Source: Cytobacillus citreus
Lineage (GTDB): Bacteria; Bacillota; Bacilli; Bacillales; Cytobacillaceae
DNA length: 64,000 bases
NCBI RefSeq assembly: GCF_018343665.1
Contig: NZ_JAGYPM010000003.1
Span: 773,497-837,496 of the forward strand
Direction of reading: 5' to 3'
The notes under the pieces were generated by a model, which saw nothing but the letters and a program-made list of their open reading frames with translations, searched no databases and was not told the DNA's origin. How positions within the stretch are numbered: position 1 is the first letter of the stretch; each line of letters begins with the position of its first letter. A program made the translations under genes and the position numbers. This document shows, one piece after another, positions 54,489 to 63,904 of the stretch.

Positions 54489-55327
54489 ATCATGACCCCA
54501 CCCTTCCTATGTAAATATCTAAATTGATAATACTTATGGGCGAATTCAGTCACATTCCGTGTCAGCCGATAATTTGTTCCGGCTCCGATGGATATACTAA
54601 TGAGAGGAATTCCTTGAATTGACTTTTTCCTGAATATAAAAATAGCTATTCCCTTTAATAACTGTTGTATTGGCTGCTCAATCCAAGCTAAATTAGCGAG
54701 TTCCTCATTTCCTTCATAAAAGTAAAAATCCTTTTCACTATTAAGCTCTGACATTAATTCATCCCAAGCTCTGCTTTGCATACGCCTTGGAAGTGTAGCT
54801 GCATGAAAAACTTTAAGCGAACACATCATCTCATAAGGAGTATTAACCTCAATACCGTATGTCATTGCGATTAGCTGGACGACCCTAAGATTAATAACTG
54901 CCATTGCTGGTATATCCGCCCCTAGCATAATGGAGCTTCCTGTTCCAGCCAATCCTCCTTGTGCTAGTGAATACACCCTATGGCGAGAAATTTGCTGCTG
55001 TGCGATGTACTGAAGCTTATCAATATCTAAAGAAATTAATTCTTCAATTGTTTCTATTTCTGGGTTAAACACCCGCCCGGCTGTTACTATCCGTTCTTTC
55101 GCATCAAGTTGCAGCTGAGATCCTTGAATAAGAGCATGAAGATGAAACAGCCAATTGTCCAATACTGAAAAAAACTGTTGCTGAATGTTTTCTGGAAGCA
55201 GCGAAAAAGATCTTTCCAAATATTTTTCATATGTTAACTCAAAATCATTGGGTTCATAGCTATAAAGTTTATTCACCCAATCTTGGATCTGGGCAAATAC
55301 AAATTTCTCCCGTTCGGACATCGCCAT
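54485..55327 (-). CDS. EcsC-family protein
   Basis: A 280-residue EcsC-family protein. It has a helical N-terminus and the family core 'SLAQGGLAGTGSSIMLGADIPAMAVINLRVVQLIAMTYG' (~138-176) that forms a membrane hairpin. Function unknown; named after the third gene of the ecsABC locus of B. subtilis. ATG 55327 (MAMSEREK) follows GGAGG by 8 nt. Coupled to moaB. Confidence 0.8.
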   Translation of the reverse strand: MAMSEREKFVFAQIQDWVNKLYSYEPNDFELTYEKYLERSFSLLPENIQQQFFSVLDNWLFHLHALIQGSQLQLDAKERIVTAGRVFNPEIETIEELISLDIDKLQYIAQQQISRHRVYSLAQGGLAGTGSSIMLGADIPAMAVINLRVVQLIAMTYGIEVNTPYEMMCSLKVFHAATLPRRMQSRAWDELMSELNSEKDFYFYEGNEELANLAWIEQPIQQLLKGIAIFIFRKKSIQGIPLISISIGAGTNYRLTRNVTEFAHKYYQFRYLHRKGGVMI

Positions 55328-55393
55328 GCTGTAATCCTCCATTTCAATTCCTTTTGATTCAGTATAGCATAATCAAAATGGTAATTTCCCAAG

Positions 55394-55440
55394 AAATGTG
55401 CAAGTGCCTACGGAACAATCTAAGCCCTGATTGTTCCTCC
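55394..55440 (+). repeat. Degenerate repeat with GGAACAAT hairpin
   Basis: GTGCAAGTGCCTACGGAACA... aligns with 62795-62816 (GTGCAAGCGTCTTCGGAACA...), and GGAACAATC (55412-55420) pairs with GATTGTTCC (55429-55437). Probably a decayed relative of the repeat A ends (AAGYGCAAGCGCC). Confidence 0.45.
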
Positions 55441-55471
55441 TATCCTTGTGAATCTAGAATTTTCTCTAAAC

Positions 55472-55502
55472 AAAAAAGCCACAGCCTTTTAAAGAACTGT
55501 GG
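55472..55502 (-). terminator. ackA terminator
   Basis: CCACAG (55479-55484) pairs with CTGTGG (55497-55502), followed on the minus strand by a U-run. Confidence 0.8.
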
Positions 55503-55511
55503 TCTCTCAAA

Positions 55512-56699
55512 TTAATTTGTTAGTCTTATTACATCACGTGCAATCATAACTTCTTCATTTGTTGGTATTACCATAACTTTTACAGGTGAATGAGGGTAAT
55601 TAATAAATGCTTCTTCTCCACGAACTTTATTTAGTGCAGGATCGCAATAAACACCCATGAATTCAAGACCTTGAATCACTCGTGCACGAATGACATCACT
55701 GTTCTCTCCAATTCCTGCTGTGAAAATGATGGCATCAACTCCGTACATTCGCGCAGCGTATGAACCAATATATTTATGGATTCTGCCTGCAAATACTTCA
55801 AGTGCTAATTTCGATCGTTCATCTCCTTTTGATGCCTGGATCTCTATATCACGCAAATCACTTGAAAATCCTGAAACCGCTAGCATTCCACTCTCTTTAT
55901 TCAGGACATCTAATACTTCGTCTGCCGTTTTATTTGTTTTTTCCATTATAAATGGAATTAAGGCAGGGTCAATATTCCCTGATCGTGTTCCCATTGTAAC
56001 ACCAGCTAACGGTGTAAACCCCATTGAGGTGTCAATGGATTTACCGCCTTCAATCGCAGCAATACTTGCACCATTGCCAAGATGGCAGGAAATTAAGCGC
56101 AGTTGATTTAATGGGCGGCCAAGCATAGCAGCTGCCCGCTGCGAAACATATTTATGAGAAGTTCCGTGGAAGCCATATTTTCGAATTCCATACTTTTTGT
56201 AATATTCATAGGGCAAGCTATATAAAAACGAGCTTTCTGGCATTGTTTGATGAAATGCAGTATCAAAGACAGCAATAGCCGGAACATTTGGAAGAACTTG
56301 CTTAAAAGCTTTAATTCCCGTTATATTAGCAGGATTATGTAGGGGAGCAAGCTCTGAAAGTGCATCAATTTTTTTCAGAACCTCTTCATTAATTAAAACA
56401 GAATCAGAAAATTCTTCACCGCCATGAACGACTCTATGACCAATTCCTTCTATTTCATTTAATGAATGAATAATTCCTAAGGATGTTAATTTCTCTAATA
56501 ATAGCTTAACCGCTATTTCATGATTAGGTATTTCCATCGTTTCTTTTATTTTTTCACCATTTGCAACAATGTTAAATATCGAATCATTTAATCCAATTCG
56601 TTCAATTATTCCCTTCGTAATTACCTCTTCGGTCGGCATTTCAAATAGTTGGAATTTCAATGAAGAGCTGCCGGCATTTATCGCAATTATTTTTGCCAT
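55512..56699 (-). CDS. ackA: Acetate kinase
   Basis: A 395-residue ASKHA-fold kinase making ATP and acetate from acetyl phosphate (overflow metabolism). Motifs: '[13 protein letters not shown]', '[14 protein letters not shown]', '[11 protein letters not shown]' and '[11 protein letters not shown]', '[38 protein letters not shown]', '[13 protein letters not shown]'. ATG start. A weak sigma-A-like promoter (TTGAAA, 17 nt, TTAAAT) may lie near 56790-56820; no convincing cre was found. Confidence 0.96.
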   Translation of the reverse strand: MAKIIAINAGSSSLKFQLFEMPTEEVITKGIIERIGLNDSIFNIVANGEKIKETMEIPNHEIAVKLLLEKLTSLGIIHSLNEIEGIGHRVVHGGEEFSDSVLINEEVLKKIDALSELAPLHNPANITGIKAFKQVLPNVPAIAVFDTAFHQTMPESSFLYSLPYEYYKKYGIRKYGFHGTSHKYVSQRAAAMLGRPLNQLRLISCHLGNGASIAAIEGGKSIDTSMGFTPLAGVTMGTRSGNIDPALIPFIMEKTNKTADEVLDVLNKESGMLAVSGFSSDLRDIEIQASKGDERSKLALEVFAGRIHKYIGSYAARMYGVDAIIFTAGIGENSDVIRARVIQGLEFMGVYCDPALNKVRGEEAFINYPHSPVKVMVIPTNEEVMIARDVIRLTN

Positions 56700-56876
56700 A
56701 TATATAATCGCTCCTTTTAAAGGATTTCTTAATATTCATACTTGTTTTCTTTTATTTGTACTTCAAAGCCTATTAATATCTCTCGAGTATTCATTTAATC
56801 ATTATTAATCAAAGTTTTCAAGAATCACCATATTTTTTACCTACTATTAGAATACTACACTTTTGAAAATAAATAA

Positions 56877-56907
56877 GAAGGAAGCCGCAATTTTGTCGGC
56901 TTCCTTC
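56877..56907 (-). terminator. ytxK terminator
   Basis: GAAGGAAGCCG pairs with CGGCTTCCTTC over a 9-nt loop, followed on the minus strand by a U-rich run. Confidence 0.88.
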
Positions 56908-57891
56908 CTATTTATTTTCTTTAAACCAAATTTCAATTTTATTCAATATTTTCTCTACTTCCGCAGTTTTTGACAAGCTAGGCAGATGCACAAGAAGAAC
57001 TTGTTTCGGAGGCTTTACACCTTCCCCTTTCCTTTGCAGGATCAATATACTTTTTGCAGCCTTTTCATTTTTAAATATTGAATGAGGCAGCTGTAATAAC
57101 CCCTGAATATTTGTATATTTCTTTATGTATTCATGAAGCTTTGGAGCCTGCTCACTTTCAAAAAGACTATTCGGTACAATAAAGAATAAATACCCGCCCT
57201 CTTTCACATGCCGAACGCTTTGTTCAATAAAAAGATGGTGAGCAAATGTATGCCCATGATCTGCCTTCATTTCATATTCTGATGCTCTAAGATCATTTGG
57301 ATAATATCCTACTGGCAAGTCGCTTACAACCACATCTGCCTCGTTTATAAATAATGGTTCTAGGCTATCTTGATTAAAAAATTGAATTGGGTGCTGCTGC
57401 AGATTTGCATTAACATAACTCAGTTTAATTAATATATCATCAATATCGATCCCCGTAGCATCAACCATTTTGTTTTGCTGTTGATTAATAACGGTTGTTA
57501 GAAGGTTTCCTGTTCCCACAGCAGGGTCAAGTAAACGAAACTCGTTTTTCTGTACAAACTTATTAACTAAATAGCCAATGAGCAGTCCAACAGCATCAGG
57601 TGTCATTTGATGATTCGGCTGAATAAGCTCGTTCATTCCTTTAAGAATGGCAAGCTGAATGGATTTTCGAATTTCTTCCTTAGAATAATTCTCAATTTGA
57701 ATCGTTTCATAATTTTTCCTTAATCTTTTTACTGTCAATTCGCTCAATTCTTCCTGAAGGATACTTCCATGAAAAATATTTTCCCCTGTTTCAGCTAGTG
57801 CTTCTAAATATGTACATGCTAGTTCTTCTTGAATAATCATTGCCGTTTCATTAAAAACAGTAAACAATTCCTCAACCGGTGTACTATTCAT
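56908..57891 (-). CDS. ytxK: Class I SAM-dependent methyltransferase YtxK
   Basis: A 327-residue methyltransferase of the N6-adenine-like group. 'LLDPAVGTGNLLTTVI' (~118-133) is the SAM loop, 'ATGIDIDDILIKL' motif II and 'VVSDLPVGYYPND' (~184-196), where 'DLPVGY' replaces the NPPY catalytic motif. Because Asn is replaced by Asp, a DNA adenine target is uncertain. Conserved between ackA and tpx in Bacillus. Confidence 0.85.
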   Translation of the reverse strand: MNSTPVEELFTVFNETAMIIQEELACTYLEALAETGENIFHGSILQEELSELTVKRLRKNYETIQIENYSKEEIRKSIQLAILKGMNELIQPNHQMTPDAVGLLIGYLVNKFVQKNEFRLLDPAVGTGNLLTTVINQQQNKMVDATGIDIDDILIKLSYVNANLQQHPIQFFNQDSLEPLFINEADVVVSDLPVGYYPNDLRASEYEMKADHGHTFAHHLFIEQSVRHVKEGGYLFFIVPNSLFESEQAPKLHEYIKKYTNIQGLLQLPHSIFKNEKAAKSILILQRKGEGVKPPKQVLLVHLPSLSKTAEVEKILNKIEIWFKENK

Positions 57892-58028
57892 TATAAATTC
57901 CTCCCGATTCTTTTCTATTGTCCTATTTTAACGAGGTTTTATTGTTATCACAAGTATTAGAGGATAAGAATTAACAAGTATTCATTTTACTTACTCCAGT
58001 AAATCTTATCCGTTTGAAAAAAAGAAAA

Positions 58029-58048
58029 GAAGCTCAAAATTGAGCTTC
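58029..58048 (-). terminator. tpx terminator
   Basis: GAAGCTC/GAGCTTC stem with an AAAATT loop, followed on the minus strand by a U-rich run. It lies beyond the repeat A remnant. Confidence 0.75.
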
Positions 58049-58052
58049 CATT

Positions 58053-58105
58053 CAAGACGTGACGGTCTTTGGTCGACCTTCCGTTTCAAGGCGCTTCCGC
58101 TTTTC
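58053..58105 (-). repeat. Truncated repeat A remnant, inverted
   Basis: On the minus strand it begins GAAAAGCGGAAGCGCCTTG like repeats A1 and A2, then diverges (AAACGGAAGGTCGACC...CGTCTTG). It starts 3 nt past the tpx stop codon. Confidence 0.65.
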
Positions 58106-58108
58106 TAC

Positions 58109-58609
58109 TTACTTCGCTTGCTTTGCTGCTTCAACTGCTGCTTCGTAATTTGGATGATCTGTTGCTTCGCTCACATATTCTGCATATGTAACCGTATCAT
58201 TAGAATCAACTACAAATACAGCACGTGCTAGAAGACGCATCTCTTGAATAGCCACTCCATAAGCTTCTCCAAAAGAAAGCTCGCGATGGTCTGAAACAGT
58301 TTGAACATTTTCAATCCCTGCTGCTGCACACCAGCGTTTTTGAGCAAATGGAAGATCAACACTAACAGTTAAGATCTTCACATTATCTAATTTAGATGCT
58401 TCTTCATTAAAACGGCGGGTTTGCGCATCACAAACACCCGTATCGATTGAAGGAACTACACTGATTAAACGAACATGTCCTTTGGAATCAGCTAAAGTAA
58501 CTGCAGATAAATCATTTGCAAGAACCTTAAAATCTGGAGCTTTATCTCCTACTTTAACTTCATTGCCTAATAAAGTTACTGAATTTCCTTTAAAAGTAAT
58601 TGACGCCAT
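58109..58609 (-). CDS. tpx: Thiol peroxidase
   Basis: A 166-residue atypical 2-Cys peroxiredoxin: peroxidatic Cys60 in '[14 protein letters not shown]' and resolving Cys94 in '[12 protein letters not shown]'. It reduces hydroperoxides through thioredoxin. ATG 58609 ([15 protein letters not shown]) follows GGAGGAAG; a longer frame is rejected. Confidence 0.95.
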   Translation of the reverse strand: MASITFKGNSVTLLGNEVKVGDKAPDFKVLANDLSAVTLADSKGHVRLISVVPSIDTGVCDAQTRRFNEEASKLDNVKILTVSVDLPFAQKRWCAAAGIENVQTVSDHRELSFGEAYGVAIQEMRLLARAVFVVDSNDTVTYAEYVSEATDHPNYEAAVEAAKQAK

Positions 58610-58646
58610 TATTTCTTCCTCCTTAAACAACATATGTACAATGTAA

Positions 58647-58675
58647 ATCATATCTTTTCAAAATCTTTTTTGCAA
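58647..58675 (-). promoter_or_regulatory. Sigma-A promoter of tpx
   Basis: Minus strand: TTGCAA (58670-58675), 17-nt spacer, TATGAT (58647-58652). Thirty-eight nt upstream of the tpx start. Confidence 0.55.
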
Positions 58676-58739
58676 TTATTTCATTTTAATTCGTATTAAA
58701 ATTTTCTTCTAATTTTTCATTACTCTAATGGCCAAGAAA

Positions 58740-58777
58740 AAAGTTAACCTCTCCTAGCTGTTGGAAAAGTTAACTTT
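58740..58777 (-). terminator. ytfJ terminator
   Basis: AAAGTTAAC pairs with GTTAACTTT over a 20-nt loop, followed on the minus strand by TTTTTTCTTGG. Confidence 0.75.
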
Positions 58778-58782
58778 AATAC

Positions 58783-59253
58783 TTAAATATTTAAATCATG
58801 CTTTGGTCCATTATAGTCTTGGTTATTATGATGAACTTGATCGCAGCTTCCTTGTTTGTTTTTATTGTTAAACATCTGTTGGATCTTATCGACTGCTTGA
58901 GGAGCAAGATCGAGAATTCTCTCGTATAAATGAGTGCTTTCATCAAGATGAACCATTTTCACGCCACTAGAGTTGACGATAAGAAATGCGATTGGAGTGA
59001 TCGATACTCCGCCACCACTACCACCGCCAAATGGATTTCCACTCGATTGACCCTGTCCGCCGATATTGGACTGGCTGTCTAGCTTGAATTCGCTGCCTCC
59101 TGCTGCAAAACCGAATCCAACCTTTGAAACAGTCAATATTACACTGCCATCTGGTGTTTCAACTGGATCACCTATAATTGTATTAACATCAATCATTTCC
59201 TTCAGATTTTCCATAGCAGTTGTCATTAATCCTTGAATTGGATGCTCAGACAT
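58783..59253 (-). CDS. ytfJ: Sporulation protein YtfJ
   Basis: A 156-residue GSWF/YtfJ-domain protein. Features: 'GDPVETPDGSVILTVSKVGFGFAAGGSEF' (~27-55), a glycine-serine loop 'GNPFGGGSGGGVSI' (~72-85) and 'PIAFLIVNSSGVKMVHLD'. In B. subtilis it is forespore-expressed under SigF and localises in the spore. ATG start with a GGGGG ribosome site, 18 nt after ytfI. Confidence 0.88.
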   Translation of the reverse strand: MSEHPIQGLMTTAMENLKEMIDVNTIIGDPVETPDGSVILTVSKVGFGFAAGGSEFKLDSQSNIGGQGQSSGNPFGGGSGGGVSITPIAFLIVNSSGVKMVHLDESTHLYERILDLAPQAVDKIQQMFNNKNKQGSCDQVHHNNQDYNGPKHDLNI

Positions 59254-59271
59254 CTACTAAAACCCCCTCTT

Positions 59272-59958
59272 CTATACTGATTTTGTTTTATTATTGGAAA
59301 GAGCGGCTAACGGCTTTGTTCTAAATCTAGCCCTTCCGCCTTTCCAATATTTCATTAATTTGATTCCTGCAAACATAGCATGTCCGATACGAAAATAAAT
59401 CATACATGAAATGGTTGTTTGTGATACGGCAACTTGGAATTGCGGGGTAATCGTGATGTCCGGGAATGATTTCAATCTCATAAAATGACTAACCACTCCA
59501 ACAATGCTTCCTTTTACAGCCCAAAAAGCACCTGTTAGCATCCCCGTATACGCTGCATCTCCAATCCCAATTGTTGTATGCCACTCCAGTGTATGAATCG
59601 TCACTTTTCTCAAGAACTTTTTAATAATTCTATTAAGCGATACTACAATATGAAGTAATTCCCTCATATCATGCATGCTATCCAGCATATAGTTTGCACT
59701 ATATTGCTTCGTATCCTTAATTGAATCACTTTCCTTCCCCTTCTTTTGCTTCACAACAATGGTTGGGGAATCTTCATCAATTTTAATAAGAGGCATTTCA
59801 ATTTTATATTTAATTAAGCCAAACCAAGCTTTGAATTCAATTTTCAAATGATCATTATCGTTAATATGAGTATAATGCAATAAAATTTTTAATTTCGTTA
59901 TTATGAGGATAATAAAAAGTAATATTAGAATTAATAAGGCTATAAGCACCCATTTCAT
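59272..59958 (-). CDS. ytfI: DUF2953 membrane protein YtfI
   Basis: A 228-residue protein with an N-terminal membrane helix (~3-25) and a DUF2953 body ('FKAWFGLIKYKIEMP', 'VTIHTLEWHTTIGIGDAAYTGMLTGAFWAVKG'). In Bacillus it precedes ytfJ in one unit. ATG start. The SigF-like promoter at 59984-60012 would drive both genes. Confidence 0.82.
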   Translation of the reverse strand: MKWVLIALLILILLFIILIITKLKILLHYTHINDNDHLKIEFKAWFGLIKYKIEMPLIKIDEDSPTIVVKQKKGKESDSIKDTKQYSANYMLDSMHDMRELLHIVVSLNRIIKKFLRKVTIHTLEWHTTIGIGDAAYTGMLTGAFWAVKGSIVGVVSHFMRLKSFPDITITPQFQVAVSQTTISCMIYFRIGHAMFAGIKLMKYWKGGRARFRTKPLAALSNNKTKSV

Positions 59959-59983
59959 ATATATTCACAACCTTTCAGCCTAT

Positions 59984-60012
59984 TATTATAGCCTGAGCAA
60001 AAAAAAATAAAC
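59984..60012 (-). promoter_or_regulatory. SigF-type promoter of ytfIJ
   Basis: Minus strand -10 GGCTATAATA (59984-59993) fits the SigF consensus GGNNANAHTD at every position. -35 GTTTA (60008-60012) matches four of five bases of GYATA; spacer 14 nt. The -35 lies inside the yteJ terminator stem. Confidence 0.55.
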
Positions 60013-60042
60013 CTGTAAGCTCTATTGAGTCGAACAGGTTTA
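59999..60042 (-). terminator. sppA-yteJ terminator
   Basis: TAAACCTGT (60008-60016) pairs with ACAGGTTTA (60034-60042), followed on the minus strand by nine Us. Confidence 0.88.
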
Positions 60043-60050
60043 TTATGAAA

Positions 60051-60596
60051 TCATGAATTCTCGTGGACAACAGTTGTATCTGTAAAGATATCATGTAATC
60101 CTTGTTTTTTCGGTAAAAATGCAACAATGACATACCCAATGACGATTGTACCTGATATAAATCGTCCAATCCATTCTCTAAAAATAATGGTTCCCCATGT
60201 CAGCTTTTTCCCTTTTAGATCAACAACCTTCAAGCCAAATACCATTTTCCCTAAAGTTTGGTTAAAGAAACGTGTCATAAGAACGAAATAGGCATAAAAC
60301 GTAATAGCTGTTGCAATTGAAATTGGTGCAAAGAAATTATATTCAATTAGAGAAATATCTAATAGCCTAAAAACTGGGTTAATAATTAATCGATCAATAC
60401 TGCCTATAACAATTAAATCAAATAGAAAAGCCCAAAAACGCATCCAAAATCCAGCAAATCGAACCGGATTAGAGTTGCTATTCGATTCACTCTTTTCTAT
60501 AGATGAACTGGCTATCATTGTATCAGTATGATGGACATCTTGCTCATCTTCTTCCACAATTGAAAACTCTTTTTCTTCAGATTGATTTAAAGTCAT
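60051..60596 (-). CDS. yteJ: RDD-family membrane protein YteJ
   Basis: A 181-residue RDD-domain protein. A charged N-terminal ~45 residues precede 'FAGFWMRFWAFLFDLIVIGSIDRLI' (Arg-Asp-Asp-like signature, ~48-72), helices at ~85-108 and ~140-163, and 'FFNQTLGKMVFGLKVVDLKGKKLTWGTIIFREWIGR'. In B. subtilis YteJ works with SppA in resistance to lantibiotics and lysozyme. ATG start with GGAGG; 11 nt after sppA. Confidence 0.87.
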   Translation of the reverse strand: MTLNQSEEKEFSIVEEDEQDVHHTDTMIASSSIEKSESNSNSNPVRFAGFWMRFWAFLFDLIVIGSIDRLIINPVFRLLDISLIEYNFFAPISIATAITFYAYFVLMTRFFNQTLGKMVFGLKVVDLKGKKLTWGTIIFREWIGRFISGTIVIGYVIVAFLPKKQGLHDIFTDTTVVHENS

Positions 60597-60607
60597 CTTT
60601 GCACCTC

Positions 60608-61618
60608 CTACTCAGCATATAAATACATCAGACGCGGAGAATTAGGCTGTGACAAGAGCTTCATCAAGCCTGCCATTTCGATGTCTTTGCCGATAATCTT
60701 TTGCGTTCCCATACTAAATATTGAGCTAAATCCAAGATTCTCTGTGTACTTTACAACTTTTGCATCATTAAGTTTATGATCCTTCTTCATTGTTTCAATA
60801 ACGTCATCAAGATAACCGAATTCATCAATTAAATTTATCTCTTTCGCTTGACGACCATCATAAACTCTTCCATCTGCAATTTCTTTTACTTTTGCAGCAG
60901 GAATATTACGCCCTTCAGAAATCACCTTCACAAAGCCTTCATAAGAATTATTGATCATTGTTTGTAGAATTTTTCTTTCTTCTTCTGTCATTTCCCTTGA
61001 TGGGCTCATGATATCCTTATATGGACCACTTTTAATCGTTACGAAATCTACACCGTACTTTTCAGCAAGACCAGAATAATTGATTCCTTGCATAATGACG
61101 CCAAGTGAGCCCGTTAATGTCTCTGGACTTGCAAAAATTTTATCAGCTGGTGCTGAAATATAATACCCTCCTGAGGCAGCCATTGAGCCCATTGATACAT
61201 AGACAGGCTTCTTTGTTTCCGTTTGAATTTCTTTAATTTTATCGTGTATCTCAGCACTTTCTACGACTCCACCGCCTGGGGAATTCACTCGAATAATAAC
61301 CGCCCTAACAGTATCATCTTCCTTTACTTGCTCGAGCTTTTTCATAAAGCCTTTATGATTATATCCTGCTGAAGTAAAAAGAGAAGTGGGCTGGCCTGTA
61401 TCTTGGATGACACCATCTACCTCAAGGACTGCAATTTTTTTGAGATTGTTTCCTTCCTCAATTACTTCCTCTACCAATGCATCATTACTGCTAGCAAACA
61501 ATTCTGTAACTGAGCTTTCAACATCCTTGAATGCAAGCCCCGAAAGAAAATTTGTAAAAACTGAAAAAATAAATAATCCAACCGCAATCCCTAATGCGGC
61601 CCAACGCTTTCCATTCAT
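60608..61618 (-). CDS. sppA: Signal peptide peptidase SppA
   Basis: A 336-residue membrane-anchored Ser/Lys protease with an N-terminal helix (~5-27). The catalytic Ser is in 'MGSMAASGGYYISAPADKIFASPETLTGSLGVI' (~143-175) and the catalytic Lys in 'SGPYKDIMSPSREMT' (~197-211). Degrades cleaved signal peptides. ATG start with a GGGAGG ribosome site. Operon with yteJ. Confidence 0.94.
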   Translation of the reverse strand: MNGKRWAALGIAVGLFIFSVFTNFLSGLAFKDVESSVTELFASSNDALVEEVIEEGNNLKKIAVLEVDGVIQDTGQPTSLFTSAGYNHKGFMKKLEQVKEDDTVRAVIIRVNSPGGGVVESAEIHDKIKEIQTETKKPVYVSMGSMAASGGYYISAPADKIFASPETLTGSLGVIMQGINYSGLAEKYGVDFVTIKSGPYKDIMSPSREMTEEERKILQTMINNSYEGFVKVISEGRNIPAAKVKEIADGRVYDGRQAKEINLIDEFGYLDDVIETMKKDHKLNDAKVVKYTENLGFSSIFSMGTQKIIGKDIEMAGLMKLLSQPNSPRLMYLYAE

Positions 61619-61838
61619 TTCTTATTCCTCCCTTTAACAAAAACAAACTTCTGAATCTTTAAGAAGATAATATAATATCCCCTAAAGATGTCTCGCCCAA
61701 TCTTAATAAGTCATAAACTTTTAAATTGTTTAAAAAAAGTGTAAACTAATTTCGATGAACATTACATATCATACCAAATAATCATGAACTTGGGTCGGTC
61801 TATATTTTTTTATTATTTTATTGTTTGGAGGAAAATAG

Positions 61839-62639
61839 ATGTCTACTCGTCGTAACATATATTTTTATCATAAAAAAGATTCGGACATGAATCTCAAGGT
61901 AAAACCTCTTTATGAGCTTGCTAATATTCATAATTTTACAATTGTCAATGATTATAAAAAGGCCAATGTAATCGTTAGCATCGGCGGTGACGGAACATTT
62001 TTACAAGCAGTTCGTAAAACGGGGTTCCGGGATGATTGTTTATATGCAGGGATATCTACTCTTGGAAGTCTTAGCATGTATTGTGATTTTCATATAGATA
62101 ATACAGATAAAATGATTGAGGCAATGACAAATGAACAGATTGAAGTCCGCCGCTATCCTACAATTGAAGTGACGATTGATGATCAAACTTCATTTTATTG
62201 CTTAAATGAGTTCAGCATCCGATCAGCTATTATTAAAACATTTGTATTAGATGTATTAATTGATGACTTGCATTTCGAAACTTTCCGCGGAGACGGAATG
62301 GTTGTTGCAACGCCTACTGGAAGCACCGCCTATAATAAATCTCTCAGAGGTTCAATTGTCGATCCGCTTCTTCCATGTCTTCAAGTAAGTGAAATGGCTT
62401 CACTTAATAATAATCGCTATCGGACACTTGGCTCGTCCTTCATATTAAGCGGAGAGAGAAAACTAACATTAGCAGTCGTACAAGACGGAAATGATCATCC
62501 TACCATGGGAATGGATAATGAGGCATTAAGCATTCAGCATGTTGAGAAAATTGATATAAAGCTAAGCGACAAAAAAATAAAAACGGTAAAATTAAAAGAT
62601 AATTCCTTCTGGGAAAAGGTAAAAAGAACATTCTTATAA
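61839..62639 (+). CDS. ytdI: NAD kinase (YtdI/NadK2 type)
   Basis: A 266-residue NAD kinase producing NADP. 'VSIGGDGTFLQAVRKTGF' has the GGDGT motif (~44-61), with 'NEFSIRS' and 'GDGMVVATPTGSTAYNKSLRGSIVDP' (~151-176) as further NAD/ATP-site blocks. Same length as B. subtilis NadK2. ATG start with GGAGGAAAA 7 nt upstream. Its stop codon begins repeat C2. Confidence 0.93.
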   Translation: MSTRRNIYFYHKKDSDMNLKVKPLYELANIHNFTIVNDYKKANVIVSIGGDGTFLQAVRKTGFRDDCLYAGISTLGSLSMYCDFHIDNTDKMIEAMTNEQIEVRRYPTIEVTIDDQTSFYCLNEFSIRSAIIKTFVLDVLIDDLHFETFRGDGMVVATPTGSTAYNKSLRGSIVDPLLPCLQVSEMASLNNNRYRTLGSSFILSGERKLTLAVVQDGNDHPTMGMDNEALSIQHVEKIDIKLSDKKIKTVKLKDNSFWEKVKRTFL

Positions 62640-62816
62640 AGAAAACTCGCCGATTGGAGGCGTAGTTGCACTTATTGCGCTCATACATCGCACGACTAGG
62701 ACATCACGTCCGTTGTACTCAATTCCTAAAATTAGAAACCGCGTCAGATCATCTTCTGCGCTGGCAATTTATACTTTCTAAACGTATAAGAAAAGTGCAA
62801 GCGTCTTCGGAACAAT
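62638..62816 (+). repeat. Modular repeat C, copy 2 (hairpins lost)
   Basis: Shares start (AAAGAAAACTCGCCGATTGG at the stop codon) and end (AACGTATAA) with copy 1 but lacks the segment for the GGCGAG arm and following hairpin, and the GCCACGTCCTGTGGC hairpin. A GGACATCACGTCC variant remains at 62699-62711. It is followed by GAAAAGTGCAAGCGTC, resembling a repeat A end. No gene is seen in 62640-62971. Confidence 0.75.
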
Positions 62817-62910
62817 TAAATGACATAGTGAATGCGATGAGAACTCCCATAAGCTTTCCTTGTGAACCTTGATATATCTACAATTTAAGAAATCTATGCC
62901 CGTTTATTCA

Positions 62911-62947
62911 AAAAAGTGCTAACCTTCTTTGGTCAGCACTTTTTTTT
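62911..62947. terminator. Bidirectional terminator, nadK / rarD
   Basis: AAAAAGTGCTAACC pairs with GGTCAGCACTTTTT with one mismatch over a 6-nt loop, flanked by A- and T-runs. Confidence 0.9.
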
Positions 62948-62971
62948 GGAATCTTTACTTTTTAATTCACA

Positions 62972-63904
62972 TTAAGCTCCAAGACTTTTTCCTTTCTTCC
63001 TCTTTAGATCAAAGGAGGAAAAAATCTTTGTTTTAGAAAGAGAAAACAGTGTAATAGCCAACCAAATAAACAGAAATGAGATGAAATGTACTTTTGAAAA
63101 AGGTTCATGATAAATAAAAATACCAAGAATTAATGTTAAGGTTGGCGCAATAAATTGTAAAAAGCCAAGAGTCGACATTGGTATCTTTTGTGCTCCTTTA
63201 GCAAAATACAGAAGCGGAAGAGCCGTGGCAGCTCCTGCACCAATCAAAAGCAAATCCGTACCGACAGATACTGTTAAAAATGATTGTGTTCCCTTAGCAA
63301 ATAGAATGACTATATATAATAATGATATAGGCATAACAACAAGAGTCTCAAGGGTTAATCCGATTGCTGAATCTACCTTTATCATTTTTTTTGATAAACC
63401 ATATAAGCCAAAGGACAATGCCAGAATAAATGAAATCCATGGAAATCTTCCATAGGATATCGTTAATATTAGAACCCCTATTATTGCTAAAGCAAAAGAG
63501 AAATACTGGGCAGGCGACAATTTCTCCCTGAATACAATCATTCCAAGTAAAACACTTACTAGAGGGTTAATATAATATCCTAGACTAGCTTCAATTAACT
63601 GATCTGAATTGACTGCCCATATATAAATAAACCAATTGCAGCTTATTAACAGTGAAGCAAGCACTAATGCAAATAGCTGTTTTTTATTCGAGCGGAAATT
63701 CTTCAGTGTATGAATAAATTCTCCCCATTTTCTAGTAACTAGAAGAACACCTACCATAAAGAAAAATGACCAAAAAATCCGGTTTACCAATATTTCATCA
63801 GCACTTACGTGATGAAGAAGCTTCCAATAAATCGGCAACAATCCCCATATAAAATAGGAAAAGCCTGCATAAAAGACCCCCATCTGGACTTCGTTTTTTT
63901 TCAT
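62972..63904 (-). CDS. rarD: RarD-type EamA transporter
   Basis: A 310-residue DMT-superfamily transporter of the RarD branch, with ten predicted helices. 'GVFYAGFSYFIWGLLPIYWKLLHHVSADEILVNRIFWSFFFM' (~8-49) is the family's N-terminus; 'ASLGYYINPLVSVLLGMIVFREKLSPAQYFSFALAIIGVLIL' is at ~105-147. Substrate uncertain. ATG start with a GGGAAAAG ribosome region. Confidence 0.85.
   Translation of the reverse strand: MKKNEVQMGVFYAGFSYFIWGLLPIYWKLLHHVSADEILVNRIFWSFFFMVGVLLVTRKWGEFIHTLKNFRSNKKQLFALVLASLLISCNWFIYIWAVNSDQLIEASLGYYINPLVSVLLGMIVFREKLSPAQYFSFALAIIGVLILTISYGRFPWISFILALSFGLYGLSKKMIKVDSAIGLTLETLVVMPISLLYIVILFAKGTQSFLTVSVGTDLLLIGAGAATALPLLYFAKGAQKIPMSTLGFLQFIAPTLTLILGIFIYHEPFSKVHFISFLFIWLAITLFSLSKTKIFSSFDLKRKKGKSLGA

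Noticed and set aside
56780..56830. cre site upstream of ackA
   Set aside because: The best match (TGAAAACTTTGATT) lacks the central CG and the 3' half-site, so I do not call it.
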